Assembly (NCBI GenBank): GCA_017640725.1
Contig: JAEPQB010000003.1
Coordinates: forward strand, 1-64,000
From: Kordiimonadaceae bacterium
GTDB lineage: Bacteria; Pseudomonadota; Alphaproteobacteria; Sphingomonadales; Kordiimonadaceae
Direction: 5' to 3'
DNA: 64,000 nt
The notes under the pieces are model-generated. The model was given only the letters and a program-made list of their open reading frames with translations. It had not been told where the DNA came from and did no database searches. Below, in pieces: positions 9,108-18,434 of this stretch (its first letter is position 1; every line of letters starts with the position of its first letter). The translations under genes and the position numbers were made by a program.

Positions 9108-9563
9108 ATGAAACTCAATCAACTCAATGATAACGCCGGTGCTCGCAAATCTGCGATGCGTGTTGGCCGTGGTATCGGTTCTGGCAAGGGTAAAACCGCC
9201 GGTTCCGGTCACAAGGGTCAAAAAGCGCGCTCCGGTGTAGCTATCAATGGCTTTGAAGGTGGCCAAATGCCACTTTATCAACGCCTGCCTAAGCGTGGTT
9301 TCAATAGCCGCAACAAAAAGGATTTCCAGCTTCTCAACATTGGTCGCCTTCAAAAGGCAATTGATGCTGGTAAACTGGATGCCAAGTCCCCAATTACTGT
9401 TGAGACACTTGTGGAAGCGGGTGTTGTTGGCAAGGTTGTGGACGGTGTGCGTCTGCTCGCGAAGGGTGAACTGAAGGCCAAAGTCGAAATCACAGTGACG
9501 GGTGCGTCTGAAGGCGCAGTCAAAGCTGTGGAAGCGGCTGGCGGTAAAGTCACCGTTGCATAA
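9108..9563 (+). CDS. rplO: 50S ribosomal protein uL15
   Basis: L15 is a late assembly protein of the large subunit. The start is the ATG at 9108, with GGAG 7 nt upstream; a GTG directly before it (9105) is also in frame. The glycine-rich N-terminus ([20 protein letters not shown]) and [17 protein letters not shown] are the family hallmark. Length is 151 residues. secY follows after 46 nt. Confidence 0.97.
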   Translation: MKLNQLNDNAGARKSAMRVGRGIGSGKGKTAGSGHKGQKARSGVAINGFEGGQMPLYQRLPKRGFNSRNKKDFQLLNIGRLQKAIDAGKLDAKSPITVETLVEAGVVGKVVDGVRLLAKGELKAKVEITVTGASEGAVKAVEAAGGKVTVA

Positions 9564-9609
9564 CCAACTGCTAAGCCGAGATATTTCTTAAGGGCTGGAG
9601 ACCGCATTT

Positions 9610-10944
9610 ATGGCATCTGCTGCAGAACAACTTGCGTCCAACATCAGTTGGTCTTCCTTTGCGAAGGCGGACGAACTGAAAAAGCGGATTTTATTCGCAC
9701 TTGGCGCGCTGATCGTTTTCCGTCTGTGTAGCTATATCCCAATTCCCGGGATTGACGCCGCAGCCGTGGAACGCATGTTTGCTAACCTTCAGGGTGGATT
9801 TGTTGACATTGTTAACACCTTCTCTGGCGGTGCTTTGCAGCGGACGTCCATTATTATGCTTGGGATCATGCCGTATATCTCGGCTTCGATTATCATGCAG
9901 CTGCTCACCACCATGAACAGCAAGCTTGCAGAATGGAAAAAAGAAGGCGAAACGGGTCGTAAAAAGATCAACCAATTGACACGTTACGGCACCGTCTTCT
10001 TGACAATTGTTCAAGGCTGGGCGATTGCCGCTGGTCTTGAAAGCCAGCCAGGTGTTGTGGTGGACCCTGGGCTTTTCTTCCGCTTCACTGCAGTGATCAC
10101 GCTCCTTGGCGGGACCATGTTCCTGATGTGGCTTGGTGAGCAAATAACCCAGCGCGGCATTGGTAACGGTATCTCGCTTATCATTTTCGCTGGCATTGTT
10201 GCTGAGCTGCCGGGTGTTCTCGCTCAGGCATTTGAACTCAGCCGTACCGGTCAGCTTAATGTACCTGTTTTGCTCGCGCTCCTTATTGGGGCTGCAGCGC
10301 TGATCTGGTTCATTGTATTTTGTGAGCGTGCTCAGCGCCGCGTTGTGATCCAGTATCCAAAGCGGCAGCAGGGCAACCGTGTATTCCAAGGTGACAAGTC
10401 ACACTTGCCACTGAAGCTGAATGTTGCGGGCGTTATTCCACCGATTTTCGCAAGCTCCTTGCTGCTCATGCCGCTGACTGTGGCTGGTATGTCTGCGCAG
10501 GGCGGTAACGAAATCCTTGGTACTGTCACGGCTATCCTGGCACCAGGCCAGCCGGTGTACATCGCGCTCTATATCGCTTTGATCGTGTTTTTCTGCTTCT
10601 TCTACACGGCTATTCAGTTCAACCCTGAAGATACAGCTGACAATTTGAAGAAGAACGGTGGCTTTGTTCCCGGCATTCGTCCGGGCAAACGCACCGCCGA
10701 GTATCTTGATTATGTGCTCACGCGTCTGACCGTTATTGGCTCAGCCTATCTGTCCGTAGTGTGTGCGATCCCTGAATTCATCATCAGCGCTTCTGCGATC
10801 CCCTTCTACCTTGGCGGAACCAGCTTGCTGATCGTTGTGAATGTGACGATGGACACCGTTAGCCAGATCCATTCACACCTGATGGCACAACAATATGAGG
10901 GCTTGCTCAAGAAAGCCCGTCTCAAGGGGGGACGTAACCGATGA
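9610..10944 (+). CDS. secY: Protein translocase subunit SecY
   Basis: SecY is the channel subunit of the Sec translocon in the inner membrane, exporting unfolded proteins with SecE, SecG and SecA. The 444-residue sequence shows the ten expected membrane segments, the SecY signatures PGIDAAAVE and GIMPYISASIIMQLL, and the cytoplasmic loop RRVVIQYPKRQQG. The C-terminus is basic (KARLKGGRNR). GGCTGGAGACC precedes the ATG. The last 4 nt overlap adk (ATGA), so the two are translationally coupled. Confidence 0.98.
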   Translation: MASAAEQLASNISWSSFAKADELKKRILFALGALIVFRLCSYIPIPGIDAAAVERMFANLQGGFVDIVNTFSGGALQRTSIIMLGIMPYISASIIMQLLTTMNSKLAEWKKEGETGRKKINQLTRYGTVFLTIVQGWAIAAGLESQPGVVVDPGLFFRFTAVITLLGGTMFLMWLGEQITQRGIGNGISLIIFAGIVAELPGVLAQAFELSRTGQLNVPVLLALLIGAAALIWFIVFCERAQRRVVIQYPKRQQGNRVFQGDKSHLPLKLNVAGVIPPIFASSLLLMPLTVAGMSAQGGNEILGTVTAILAPGQPVYIALYIALIVFFCFFYTAIQFNPEDTADNLKKNGGFVPGIRPGKRTAEYLDYVLTRLTVIGSAYLSVVCAIPEFIISASAIPFYLGGTSLLIVVNVTMDTVSQIHSHLMAQQYEGLLKKARLKGGRNR

Positions 10945-11588
10945 TCATCATTCTGTTTGGCCCTCCGGGTGCTGGCAAAGGAACACAGGCACAGCGCATT
11001 GAGAAGAATCACGGCCTTGTGCAGCTGTCTACCGGTGACATGCTCCGTGCCGCTGTTGCAGCGAAAACCCACTATGGGCAAAAAGCGCAGGAAAAGATGC
11101 AGGCCGGTCAGCTGGTTTCAGATGACATTGTGATTGGCATTATCGCGGACCGCATTAAAGAAGACGATTGCAAAAATGGCTTCATCCTTGATGGTTTCCC
11201 GCGCAATGTAGCGCAGGCGAAAGCCCTGGATGTAATGCTTTCTGAAGAAGGCGTGAAGCTTGACGCCGTTGTTCAAATGGAAGTGGACGACGAAGCGCTT
11301 GTCGACCGTATCTCTGGCCGCTATACATGCGCCAACTGCAACGAAGGTTACCACGATACCAACCTCAAACCGAAGGTTGACGGCGTGTGTGACGTTTGCG
11401 GTAGCACTGAATTTAAACGCCGTGAAGACGACAACGCGGAGACCGTTGGCAAGCGTCTGAAGGAATATTACGCACAGACGGCACCGGTGTTGCCGTACTA
11501 TGCGGAAAAAGGAATTTTGCAGCAGGTGGATGGCATGGCTGCCATTGATGACGTGACTGCACAAATAAACGCAGTTTTATCTGCGTAA
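10941..11588 (+). CDS. adk: Adenylate kinase, zinc-type lid
   Basis: Adenylate kinase interconverts ATP + AMP and two ADP in the cytoplasm. The P-loop is GPPGAGKGTQ at residues 7-16 and the NMP site includes STGDMLR and DGFPRN. The lid carries four cysteines at about 130, 133, 150 and 153 (CxxC...CxxC), the zinc-binding type found in Gram-positives and some proteobacteria, not the E. coli form. Length 215 is normal. The gene overlaps secY by 4 nt and ends the spc block. Confidence 0.97.
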   Translation: MIIILFGPPGAGKGTQAQRIEKNHGLVQLSTGDMLRAAVAAKTHYGQKAQEKMQAGQLVSDDIVIGIIADRIKEDDCKNGFILDGFPRNVAQAKALDVMLSEEGVKLDAVVQMEVDDEALVDRISGRYTCANCNEGYHDTNLKPKVDGVCDVCGSTEFKRREDDNAETVGKRLKEYYAQTAPVLPYYAEKGILQQVDGMAAIDDVTAQINAVLSA

Positions 11589-11607
11589 AAAACTGTCACA
11601 GGACGGT

Positions 11608-11635
11608 TGACGTACCGGGGTTTATTCATATACTC
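11608..11635 (+). promoter_or_regulatory. Predicted promoter for the alpha operon
   Basis: TTGACG (11608-11613) and TATACT (11630-11635) are separated by 16 nt in the gap between adk and rpsM. This is close to the sigma-70-type consensus and would start the rpsM-rpsK-rpoA-rplQ transcript about 60 nt before the rpsM start. A CCGGGG/CCCCGG inverted pair overlaps the same stretch. Called from sequence only. Confidence 0.6.
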
Positions 11636-11703
11636 CCCGGCTTCAACACGTCTTGCGGCTTTATAGTACTTGAACGTGAATTGTTTTGATCAGGAGAATG
11701 GTC

Positions 11704-12072
11704 GTGGCGCGTATTGCAGGCGTTAACATTCCGACCAACAAGCGAGTGGAAATCGCTCTGACTTATATCCATGGCATTGGCCGTACGGCTGCCACGGACA
11801 TTTGTGAGAAGCTCAACTTTCCACGTGAGCGTCGTGTGGCGGAATTGACGGATGCTGAAGTTATTCAGATCCGTGAAATGATTGACAGTGACTATGTGGT
11901 TGAGGGTGACCTTCGCCGCGAAGTTGCGATGAACATCAAGCGGTTGATGGACCTTAAGACTTACCGTGGTCTCCGTCACCGTGCGAAACTACCGACCCGG
12001 GGTCAGCGTACGAGCACAAATGCTCGGACCCGTAAGGGTAAAGCGATTCCAATCGCCGGTAAGAAGAAGTAA
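11704..12072 (+). CDS. rpsM: 30S ribosomal protein uS13
   Basis: S13 contacts the P-site tRNA and the large subunit. I place the start at GTG 11704 ([10 protein letters not shown]), with AGGAG at 11692-11696, 7 nt upstream; the ATG at 11698 is too close to that site. The resulting 122 residues match the family, with the signature [16 protein letters not shown] near the end. It follows a 115-nt gap holding a good promoter. Confidence 0.96.
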   Translation: MARIAGVNIPTNKRVEIALTYIHGIGRTAATDICEKLNFPRERRVAELTDAEVIQIREMIDSDYVVEGDLRREVAMNIKRLMDLKTYRGLRHRAKLPTRGQRTSTNARTRKGKAIPIAGKKK

Positions 12073-12123
12073 ACATAGGGTTACGCTGTTTAGGGCTCCC
12101 CCGTAATTTAGGGTCTGATAGAG

Positions 12124-12516
12124 ATGGCTACAAAAGACACAGGACGCGTAAAGCGCCGTGAGCGGAAAAACATCACCAATGGTGTTGCTCACGTAAACGC
12201 GTCATTCAACAATACAATGATCACCATTACAGATGTGCAGGGTAACGCAATTTCCTGGTCATCTGCTGGCATGATGGGTTTTAAAGGTTCTCGTAAGTCC
12301 ACGCCTTACGCTGCACAGGTTGCTGCTGAAGACGCTGGTAAAAAAGCGCAGGACCACGGCATGAAATCACTGGAAGTGGAAGTTAAAGGTCCAGGCGCAG
12401 GCCGCGAGAGCGCGCTTCGTGCGCTGCAGGCGATTGGCTTTACAATCACCTCGATCCGCGACGTGACACCTATTCCGCACAATGGTTGCCGTCCACCCAA
12501 ACGCCGCCGCGTTTAA
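12124..12516 (+). CDS. rpsK: 30S ribosomal protein uS11
   Basis: S11 is a platform protein of the 30S subunit. The sequence shows [37 protein letters not shown] and the C-terminal signature [22 protein letters not shown]. Length 130 is normal. TAGAG lies immediately upstream of the ATG. rpoA starts 93 nt after the stop. Confidence 0.98.
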   Translation: MATKDTGRVKRRERKNITNGVAHVNASFNNTMITITDVQGNAISWSSAGMMGFKGSRKSTPYAAQVAAEDAGKKAQDHGMKSLEVEVKGPGAGRESALRALQAIGFTITSIRDVTPIPHNGCRPPKRRRV

Positions 12517-12609
12517 TCGCACTGACGTTATTGGATAGTATCAGAGTATTGGCACGAATCCCTTGGCAGACTTTATTTTCAAGCTGCCATTCAATATGAG
12601 GGTTACACT

Positions 12610-13626
12610 GTGATCCAGAAAAACTGGCAAGAACTTATTAAACCAAATGGCTTGACGATCGAACCGGGTGCAGACCCACTTCGCAAAGCCAAACTCGTTG
12701 TAGAGCCGCTTGAGCGTGGCTACGGCATGACATTGGGCAACGGCTTGCGCCGCGTGCTTCTGTCTTCGCTTCAGGGCGGTGCTGTGACCAGCATTCAAGT
12801 TGAAGGCGTTCTGCACGAGTTCTCAAGCGTTCCTGGCGTACGCGAAGATGTGACGGACATGGTCCTGAACATCAAGCAACTGCCTGTGCGTGTTACATCT
12901 GATGGCACCAAGCGCCTGCACCTGACGGCCACTGGCCCTGGTGAGGTGAAAGCCAGCCAGATCAGCGAAGTTGCTGACGTTGACATTCTCGACAAAGACC
13001 TTGTTCTGTGTCACCTCGATGAAGGCGCGACACTGAACATGGAATTGATGGTGGCATCAGGCAAAGGCTATGTGCCTGCTGAGCACAACCGCCCGGAAGA
13101 TGCGCCGATTGGCCTTATTCCTGTTGATGCGCTCTACAGCCCGGTCAAGAAAGTATCTTACAAAGTTGAGAACACTCGTGAGGGTCAGGTTCTTGACTAT
13201 GACAAGCTGACGATGGAAATCGAAACAGACGGTACAGTAACACCTGAAGATGCAATCGCCTTTGCGGCGCGCATTCTGCAGGATCAGCTTTCTGTATTCG
13301 TGAACTTCGACGAGCCAGAAGAAGCTGCGAAGCCAGAAGAAGACGAAGAACCAGCGTTCAACCGTCAGCTTCTGCGCAAAGTCGACGAGCTGGAGCTTTC
13401 TGTTCGTTCTGCAAACTGCCTGAAAAACGACAACATCGTTTACATTGGCGATCTGGTGCAGAAAACCGAAGCAGAGATGCTGCGCACGCCGAACTTTGGC
13501 CGCAAGTCACTGAACGAAATCAAGGAAGTTCTGTCTACCATGGGCCTGCGCCTAGGTATGGAACTGCCAGCTTGGCCGCCTGAGAATATCGAAGAGCTCG
13601 CCAAGAAACTTGAGCAAGAATACTAA
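12610..13626 (+). CDS. rpoA: RNA polymerase alpha subunit
   Basis: The alpha subunit nucleates RNA polymerase assembly and its C-terminal domain contacts UP elements and activators. The protein starts at GTG 12610 ([13 protein letters not shown]). The N-terminal domain (about 1-230) includes [18 protein letters not shown]; the acidic linker ([14 protein letters not shown]) is near 240; the C-terminal domain (about 255-338) has [16 protein letters not shown] and [15 protein letters not shown]. Length 338 is typical for alphaproteobacteria. Confidence 0.98.
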   Translation: MIQKNWQELIKPNGLTIEPGADPLRKAKLVVEPLERGYGMTLGNGLRRVLLSSLQGGAVTSIQVEGVLHEFSSVPGVREDVTDMVLNIKQLPVRVTSDGTKRLHLTATGPGEVKASQISEVADVDILDKDLVLCHLDEGATLNMELMVASGKGYVPAEHNRPEDAPIGLIPVDALYSPVKKVSYKVENTREGQVLDYDKLTMEIETDGTVTPEDAIAFAARILQDQLSVFVNFDEPEEAAKPEEDEEPAFNRQLLRKVDELELSVRSANCLKNDNIVYIGDLVQKTEAEMLRTPNFGRKSLNEIKEVLSTMGLRLGMELPAWPPENIEELAKKLEQEY

Positions 13627-13631
13627 AACCG

Positions 13632-13657
13632 GAAAGCCCTTCAGATGAGGGGCTTTC
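13632..13657 (+). terminator. Hairpin between rpoA and rplQ (weak terminator or attenuator)
   Basis: GAAAGCCC (13632-13639) pairs with GGGCTTTC (13650-13657), an 8-bp stem, followed by TCTCATAA and not a proper T-run. It lies 6 nt after the rpoA stop, and a second small hairpin (CCCGC...GCGGG) follows near 13675. Partial termination before rplQ is plausible but not shown. Confidence 0.45.
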
Positions 13658-13749
13658 TCTCATAAACCTCCCGCATGTTTAAGCGGGCCACCTACCGGTA
13701 CTAGGCGGCAATTCGCCCAAGGCCGGATAGGCAATCAGGAGTAAAAACC

Positions 13750-14172
13750 ATGCGTCACAGAAAAGCTGGCCGCAAACTTAATCGTACCGCGTCTCACCGT
13801 AAGGCGATGTTCATGAACCTGTCTCAGGCGCTGTTGAAGCACGAGCAGATCGTAACAACTTTGCCTAAGGCTAAAGACCTTGCGCCGATCGTTGAAAAAC
13901 TGATCACGCTTGGCAAAAAAGGCGGCCTTGCAAACCGTCGCCTGGCGATTGCACGCCTGCAGAACGAAGACCTGGTTCGCAAAGTATTTGATGACCTTGC
14001 TGAGCGTTACAAAGAGCGCACTGGCGGTTACACTCGTGTTCTTAAAGCTGGCTACCGTCACGGCGATAACGCGCCAATGGCTGTTATTGAGCTTGTAGAC
14101 CGCGACGAAGATGCCAAGGGCCAGGACAGCGGCCCGACCGCTGAAGTGGACTTCGGCGAAGACGACGAATAA
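13750..14172 (+). CDS. rplQ: 50S ribosomal protein bL17
   Basis: L17 is a large-subunit protein near the tunnel exit. The sequence starts [21 protein letters not shown], the family hallmark, and has the conserved [24 protein letters not shown]. Length 140 includes an acidic tail typical of alphaproteobacterial L17. CAGGAG lies 8 nt before the ATG. It is the last gene of the ribosomal cluster and is followed by a strong terminator. Confidence 0.97.
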   Translation: MRHRKAGRKLNRTASHRKAMFMNLSQALLKHEQIVTTLPKAKDLAPIVEKLITLGKKGGLANRRLAIARLQNEDLVRKVFDDLAERYKERTGGYTRVLKAGYRHGDNAPMAVIELVDRDEDAKGQDSGPTAEVDFGEDDE

Positions 14173-14194
14173 GTTTCGTTTAAGCACTGATTTG

Positions 14195-14225
14195 AAAAAG
14201 GCGGCTCTTTGGGTCGCCTTTTTTT
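14195..14225 (+). terminator. Intrinsic terminator after rplQ
   Basis: AAAAAGGCG (14195-14203) pairs with CGCCTTTTT (14215-14223), a 9-bp stem with an 11-nt loop and a run of seven T. It closes the ribosomal super-cluster 22 nt after the rplQ stop. Confidence 0.85.
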
Positions 14226-14237
14226 CTGGGAAATGCA

Positions 14238-14792
14238 ATGACCGATGGCTTGCCGATAAAGAAGCGCAAAGAACTATATAGCGATCCTTTTTTAAGGGTT
14301 GCTGAGCAAACATTTGAGCATGAAGGCGACGAGTATCGCTACTTCATTAAAGAAGAGCCAGAATTCGCGGTTGTAGGCGCGGTTACCGATGATAATCAAA
14401 TCATCATGGTGCGCCAGTTCCGCCCGGGGCCAAGACGATTTTTGTTCGACCTGCCGGGCGGGATGGTGGAAGAGGGCGACAGTCCACTTGAAACTGCCTG
14501 TAAAGAACTTCTGGAAGAAACCGGGTATTCCGCCGAAGACATTGAGTTTGTCGCCAGTGCCTACCCGATGGCTTACACAACGGCAAAAAAACACATCTTT
14601 GTTGCAACTGGCTGCACAAAGGTGAAAGGCCATGAAGACGAACCAAACATGATTGCGGAGCCGGTATTGCTATCCTTCACAGAATTTGGAGACATGGTAG
14701 CGCAGGGAAATGTGCTGGATTTGGATGCCATGATGGTGCTTGCTCAGCGTTTGAACATCCAGATCAGCTTTTCCGCCTCACAAGACGCCTGA
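14238..14792 (+). CDS. Nudix hydrolase, ADP-ribose pyrophosphatase-like
   Basis: Nudix enzymes cleave nucleoside diphosphates linked to another group; similar proteins (NudF group) hydrolyse ADP-ribose. The Nudix box runs from about residue 75 to 97. It keeps the metal-binding KELLEETG core, but the usual first Glu is Asp (D81) and the usual Arg is Lys (K89), both conservative changes. The MVRQFRPGPRR and DLPGGMVEEGD segments resemble the ADP-ribose group. The 184-residue gene starts 13 nt after the rplQ terminator; substrate is inferred. Confidence 0.85.
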   Translation: MTDGLPIKKRKELYSDPFLRVAEQTFEHEGDEYRYFIKEEPEFAVVGAVTDDNQIIMVRQFRPGPRRFLFDLPGGMVEEGDSPLETACKELLEETGYSAEDIEFVASAYPMAYTTAKKHIFVATGCTKVKGHEDEPNMIAEPVLLSFTEFGDMVAQGNVLDLDAMMVLAQRLNIQISFSASQDA

Positions 14793-14793
14793 C

Positions 14794-15555
14794 ATGTCAC
14801 AATCTTGTGCCTCAAAAAACGTCATGATATTGTTCCGCATGAGCGCCACACGCCATTTGTTAGTTATTCTATCCTTGGTACTTCTTGTGCAACCGAGCGT
14901 ACGTGCTCAGGTGCCCGAACTTGTTTTATTGACAGAGCACAACCCGCCTGCTGCTTATCTTGACCAAGGCACCGGGCGTATTTCCGGCATGGCTGTCGAT
15001 GTTGTGGAGGAGTTGCTCTCAAAAACTGAAATCCGCTATTCCATGGCTCTTTTGCCCTGGAACCGGGCCTATCGGCGCGCTACTGCGGAACCCAACGTTT
15101 GTGTGTTTCCTGCTAACGTTACTCCAGAGCGACTAAAGGTTTTTAAATGGATAAGCCCAATACTCACTGGGGGTTGGGCAATATTCCAAACACCAGACAG
15201 TGAACTGGTTTTGAATGACCTGACTGACCTCAAAAAACACTCGGTGATTGGCAAGCTCGATAGTACAGCAACAGAGATTTTGGAGGACGAACTTGGGGAG
15301 CCCATTGCCCGTGCTGTCGACGATGTGGCGGCGGCAAAACTTTTGTTTGGCGGGCGCGTCGATTTTTGGCTTTCGGGACGCACAAGTGTGCTGGACGCCG
15401 TTCGTCTTGCTGGTGTCCCCATGCCTAAAGTTGCCTTCGACTGGAAGCCCGCGGAGCTGGGTGTTGCCTGTCACCCTGATACCGCGCCAGCACTTCTCGA
15501 AGCGCTTCAAGCTGCGAACGCGGCGCGGCTCAGGCAGATTACAAGCGCGCCTTAG
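14794..15555 (+). CDS. Orphan periplasmic substrate-binding-like protein (SBP_bac_3 type)
   Basis: The protein resembles the extracellular solute-binding proteins of amino-acid ABC transporters. A signal peptide is visible near residues 16-38 (HLLVILSLVLLVQPSVRAQ), then a two-lobed body with EHNPPAAYLDQGTGRISGMAVDV and PERLKVFKWISPI. No permease or ATPase gene is nearby, so it may be a stand-alone sensor or scavenging protein. The ATG at 14794 is 1 nt after the Nudix stop and lacks a clear ribosome binding site; ATGs at 14824 and 14839 are alternatives that bring the signal peptide closer to the start. Two relatives occur at 58814-60480. Confidence 0.75.
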   Translation: MSQSCASKNVMILFRMSATRHLLVILSLVLLVQPSVRAQVPELVLLTEHNPPAAYLDQGTGRISGMAVDVVEELLSKTEIRYSMALLPWNRAYRRATAEPNVCVFPANVTPERLKVFKWISPILTGGWAIFQTPDSELVLNDLTDLKKHSVIGKLDSTATEILEDELGEPIARAVDDVAAAKLLFGGRVDFWLSGRTSVLDAVRLAGVPMPKVAFDWKPAELGVACHPDTAPALLEALQAANAARLRQITSAP

Positions 15556-15668
15556 CGCACTCTCCATCAAATTGCCGCATTTATGTCGCGACTAGTCGTA
15601 AGGCGGCTTGCGCATCGCGCGTTGCTTCGCCATATAGGGTGCAGAGTTTTCACGAGGAGTAGGTGCAC

Positions 15669-17111
15669 ATGAAAGTTCTACGGATACTGTCACTGATCAC
15701 AGCGGTAATTGGCTTTACGGTAGCGCCTGCGCAGGCGCAACAACGGGTTTTGCCGCAGTCAGCAGAGCAGGTGAAACTTTCCTATGCCCCGCTTGTGTCT
15801 GACAGTGCGCCGGCTGTCGTGAACATCTACACGCGCCAGGTTGTGCGGGCCCGCCGATCTTCAATGTTTGATGATCCGCTTTTCAAACGTTTTTTCGGCG
15901 ACCAGTTCAGCTTTGGCATGCCAGAAGATCGTGTTCGAGGTTCCCTGGGTTCCGGCGTGATTGTGCGGCCGGACGGAATTATCGTTACAAACCATCATGT
16001 GATTGAAAGCGCGGACGAAGTCACAGTTGTCCTTGCTGACCGGCGCGAGTTTGACGCGGAGGTGGTCCTTGCTGACCCGCGTACCGACCTTGCGATACTG
16101 CAAATCGATTCTGGCAGCGAGCCACTCCCGACGCTCAACCTTGGTGACAGCGACGAAGTGCTGGTCGGTGACATTGTGCTTGCGATCGGTAATCCTTTTG
16201 GTATTGGCCAGACCGTAACCAGCGGGATTGTCTCTGCTACTGCCCGCACACAGCAGGGTATCTCCGATTTCGGTTTCTTTATCCAAACCGATGCAGCAGT
16301 TAACCCCGGTAACTCTGGCGGTGCTTTGATTGGCATCGATGGCGAGCTTCTGGGCATCAATACCGCAATTTACAGCCGCACAGGTGCATCTAATGGCATC
16401 GGGTTTGCCGTGCCTGCCAATATGGTTAAGTCTGTGCTGCGCGCAGCTCTTAACGAGGGCGAGCTGGTGCGTCCGTGGCTCGGTCTGCGCGGTCAGTCCG
16501 TTACCAATGATTTGGCGGCGGGCCTAGGCCTTGACCGGGCTGGCGGTGTGTTGATCGATGAAGTTTACCCGGGCGGCCCAGCATCAGCGGCTGGCCTTAA
16601 TCCCGGTGATGTGATCATGGCAATTGATGGCAAAGAAATCATTGATGAGCCTGCTTTGAATTTCCGTATTGCGACCAAGCAGGAGGGCGACGATGTGCCG
16701 CTGGCGGTGCTTACTGATGGTTTCATCCAGGAACGCCGTGTGGCGCTTGCATTGCCACCTGAAGATCCACCGCGCGACGTATCCAAACTGGATGGGCGTC
16801 ATCCGTTCCAGGGTGTAACCGTTGGGAACATGTCACCGCGCTTTAATGAGGAACTGCAAATCAACACCTTCCGCAAAGGTGTGATTGTGCTGGAGGTGGA
16901 ACGTCGTTCACCGTCAGCGCGCTATCAGTTCCTGATACCCGGCGATGTGGTGCTTGCGATCAATGGCATATCAGTAGACTATGTGACTGATCTTAATGAC
17001 GCCATTGATGAGGATGCAGAGCGTTTTGTTTATCAAGTTCAACGCCGTGGCCGGGTGCAGGAATGCATCGTGGTGCCTAACCGTTCCTTCAGGTGCAACA
17101 CCATTCGGTAA
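15669..17111 (+). CDS. Periplasmic serine protease of the HtrA/DegP family
   Basis: This 480-residue protein is a Do-type protease that degrades or refolds damaged envelope proteins. A signal peptide spans residues 1-24 (cleavage near AQAQ). The trypsin-like domain has His110 (TNHHV), Asp140 (DPRTDLAI) and Ser217 (NPGNSGGAL). Two PDZ domains follow, about 265-370 and 380-480; the second is divergent. The ATG at 15669 has GAGGAG 9 nt upstream; a GTG at 15663 is too close. rarA starts 6 nt after the stop, so the two may share a transcript. Alternative names are DegQ or MucD; I cannot separate them. Confidence 0.93.
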   Translation: MKVLRILSLITAVIGFTVAPAQAQQRVLPQSAEQVKLSYAPLVSDSAPAVVNIYTRQVVRARRSSMFDDPLFKRFFGDQFSFGMPEDRVRGSLGSGVIVRPDGIIVTNHHVIESADEVTVVLADRREFDAEVVLADPRTDLAILQIDSGSEPLPTLNLGDSDEVLVGDIVLAIGNPFGIGQTVTSGIVSATARTQQGISDFGFFIQTDAAVNPGNSGGALIGIDGELLGINTAIYSRTGASNGIGFAVPANMVKSVLRAALNEGELVRPWLGLRGQSVTNDLAAGLGLDRAGGVLIDEVYPGGPASAAGLNPGDVIMAIDGKEIIDEPALNFRIATKQEGDDVPLAVLTDGFIQERRVALALPPEDPPRDVSKLDGRHPFQGVTVGNMSPRFNEELQINTFRKGVIVLEVERRSPSARYQFLIPGDVVLAINGISVDYVTDLNDAIDEDAERFVYQVQRRGRVQECIVVPNRSFRCNTIR

Positions 17112-17117
17112 AGCGTT

Positions 17118-18434
17118 ATGAGCGACTTGTTCGCGACCGCAGCTAACGACCAAAGCAGCCTGAGGCCCTTGGCGGACCGGCTTCGGCCCGCCACCATTGA
17201 TGCGGTAGTAGGGCAAGACCATTTGTTGGGCCCTGATGGCCCACTCGGTCGTATGATTGCTGGCGGAAAGCTCTCAAGCCTTATTTTATGGGGGCCTCCC
17301 GGCACTGGCAAAACTACCATCGCGCGGTTGCTTGCCAATCATGCCGAGCTGTCGTTCGAACAAATCTCAGCCATATTCTCTGGGGTCGCGGACCTCAAGA
17401 AAGTGTTTGAGGCCGCAAAAATCAGGCGCATGGATGGCCGTGGCACCCTTTTGTTTGTGGATGAGATCCATCGCTTCAATCGCTCGCAGCAAGATGGCTT
17501 CCTGCCATACGTTGAGGACGGCACTGTTACGCTGGTGGGTGCAACCACCGAAAATCCGTCGTTTGAGATCAATGGCGCGCTCTTGTCCAGAATGCAGGTT
17601 ATGGTGCTTAACCGGCACGGCGACGCTGCGCTTGAAGAACTCATTTTGCGGGCGGAGGCGGATGTGGGTCGTCGGTTGCCGTTGACGGCTGACGCCCGCA
17701 ACAACCTGAAAGCCATGGCCGATGGCGATGGGCGGTTCCTGCTGAATTGTATCGAAACCCTGTTCGAGACAGTTAATGACGAAGAAGTTGGTCCAGAGTT
17801 GCTCACCAAGCTTCTGCAGAAACGGGCACCATCCTATGATAAAGACCGTGATGGCCACTATAATCTTATATCTGCACTTCATAAATCGCTAAGGGGCTCT
17901 GACCCAGACGCCGCGCTTTATTGGACTGCACGCATGCTAACGGCGGGTGAGGACCCCTTATACATCATCCGGCGGCTAGTGCGTTTCGCAAGCGAGGACA
18001 TCGGCCTTGCAGACCCGGAGGCGATCCACCAGGCTTTGGCAGCCAAAGATGCCTACGACTTCCTAGGCAGCCCTGAAGGCGAACTGCAGATTGCGCAGGC
18101 CGTGCTGTATCTGGCAACAGCGCCCAAATCGAACGCAGCATACCGTGCTGAAAAAGCGGCGAAGCGCGCGGCCAAGTCAACAGGCAGCTTGATGCCGCCA
18201 GCCCATATCCTGAACGCGCCCACAAAGCTGATGAAAGACATCGGATATGGCAAGAACTACGCCTATGACCATGACACGGAGGCTGGGGTCTCAGGTCAGA
18301 ATTACTTCCCGGATGATATGGCCCGCCAGAATTTCTACGAACCGGTCGAGAGAGGGTTCGAGCGGGAAATTCAAAAGCGACTCGCCTACTTCAATAAAAT
18401 CCGTGCGTCGGCAGAGCCGGGCGACGAGGGTTGA
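17118..18434 (+). CDS. rarA: Replication-associated recombination ATPase RarA/MgsA
   Basis: RarA is a clamp-loader-like AAA+ ATPase acting at stalled replication forks. Walker A is GPPGTGKTT at residues 59-67, Walker B LLFVDEIH at 111-118, followed by RFNRSQQDGFLPYVEDG and the sensor VGATTENPSFE, all diagnostic for the family. The C-terminal tetramerisation region has ALYWTARMLTAGEDPLYIIRRLVRFASEDIG-like residues. Length 438 is normal. It follows htrA by 6 nt and overlaps the next gene by 4 nt. Confidence 0.96.
   Translation: MSDLFATAANDQSSLRPLADRLRPATIDAVVGQDHLLGPDGPLGRMIAGGKLSSLILWGPPGTGKTTIARLLANHAELSFEQISAIFSGVADLKKVFEAAKIRRMDGRGTLLFVDEIHRFNRSQQDGFLPYVEDGTVTLVGATTENPSFEINGALLSRMQVMVLNRHGDAALEELILRAEADVGRRLPLTADARNNLKAMADGDGRFLLNCIETLFETVNDEEVGPELLTKLLQKRAPSYDKDRDGHYNLISALHKSLRGSDPDAALYWTARMLTAGEDPLYIIRRLVRFASEDIGLADPEAIHQALAAKDAYDFLGSPEGELQIAQAVLYLATAPKSNAAYRAEKAAKRAAKSTGSLMPPAHILNAPTKLMKDIGYGKNYAYDHDTEAGVSGQNYFPDDMARQNFYEPVERGFEREIQKRLAYFNKIRASAEPGDEG

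Noticed and set aside
9691-10389. 232-codon minus-strand frame inside secY
   Set aside because: Composition is that of a codon-usage shadow of a membrane protein; no motif is visible and the opposite strand is secY.
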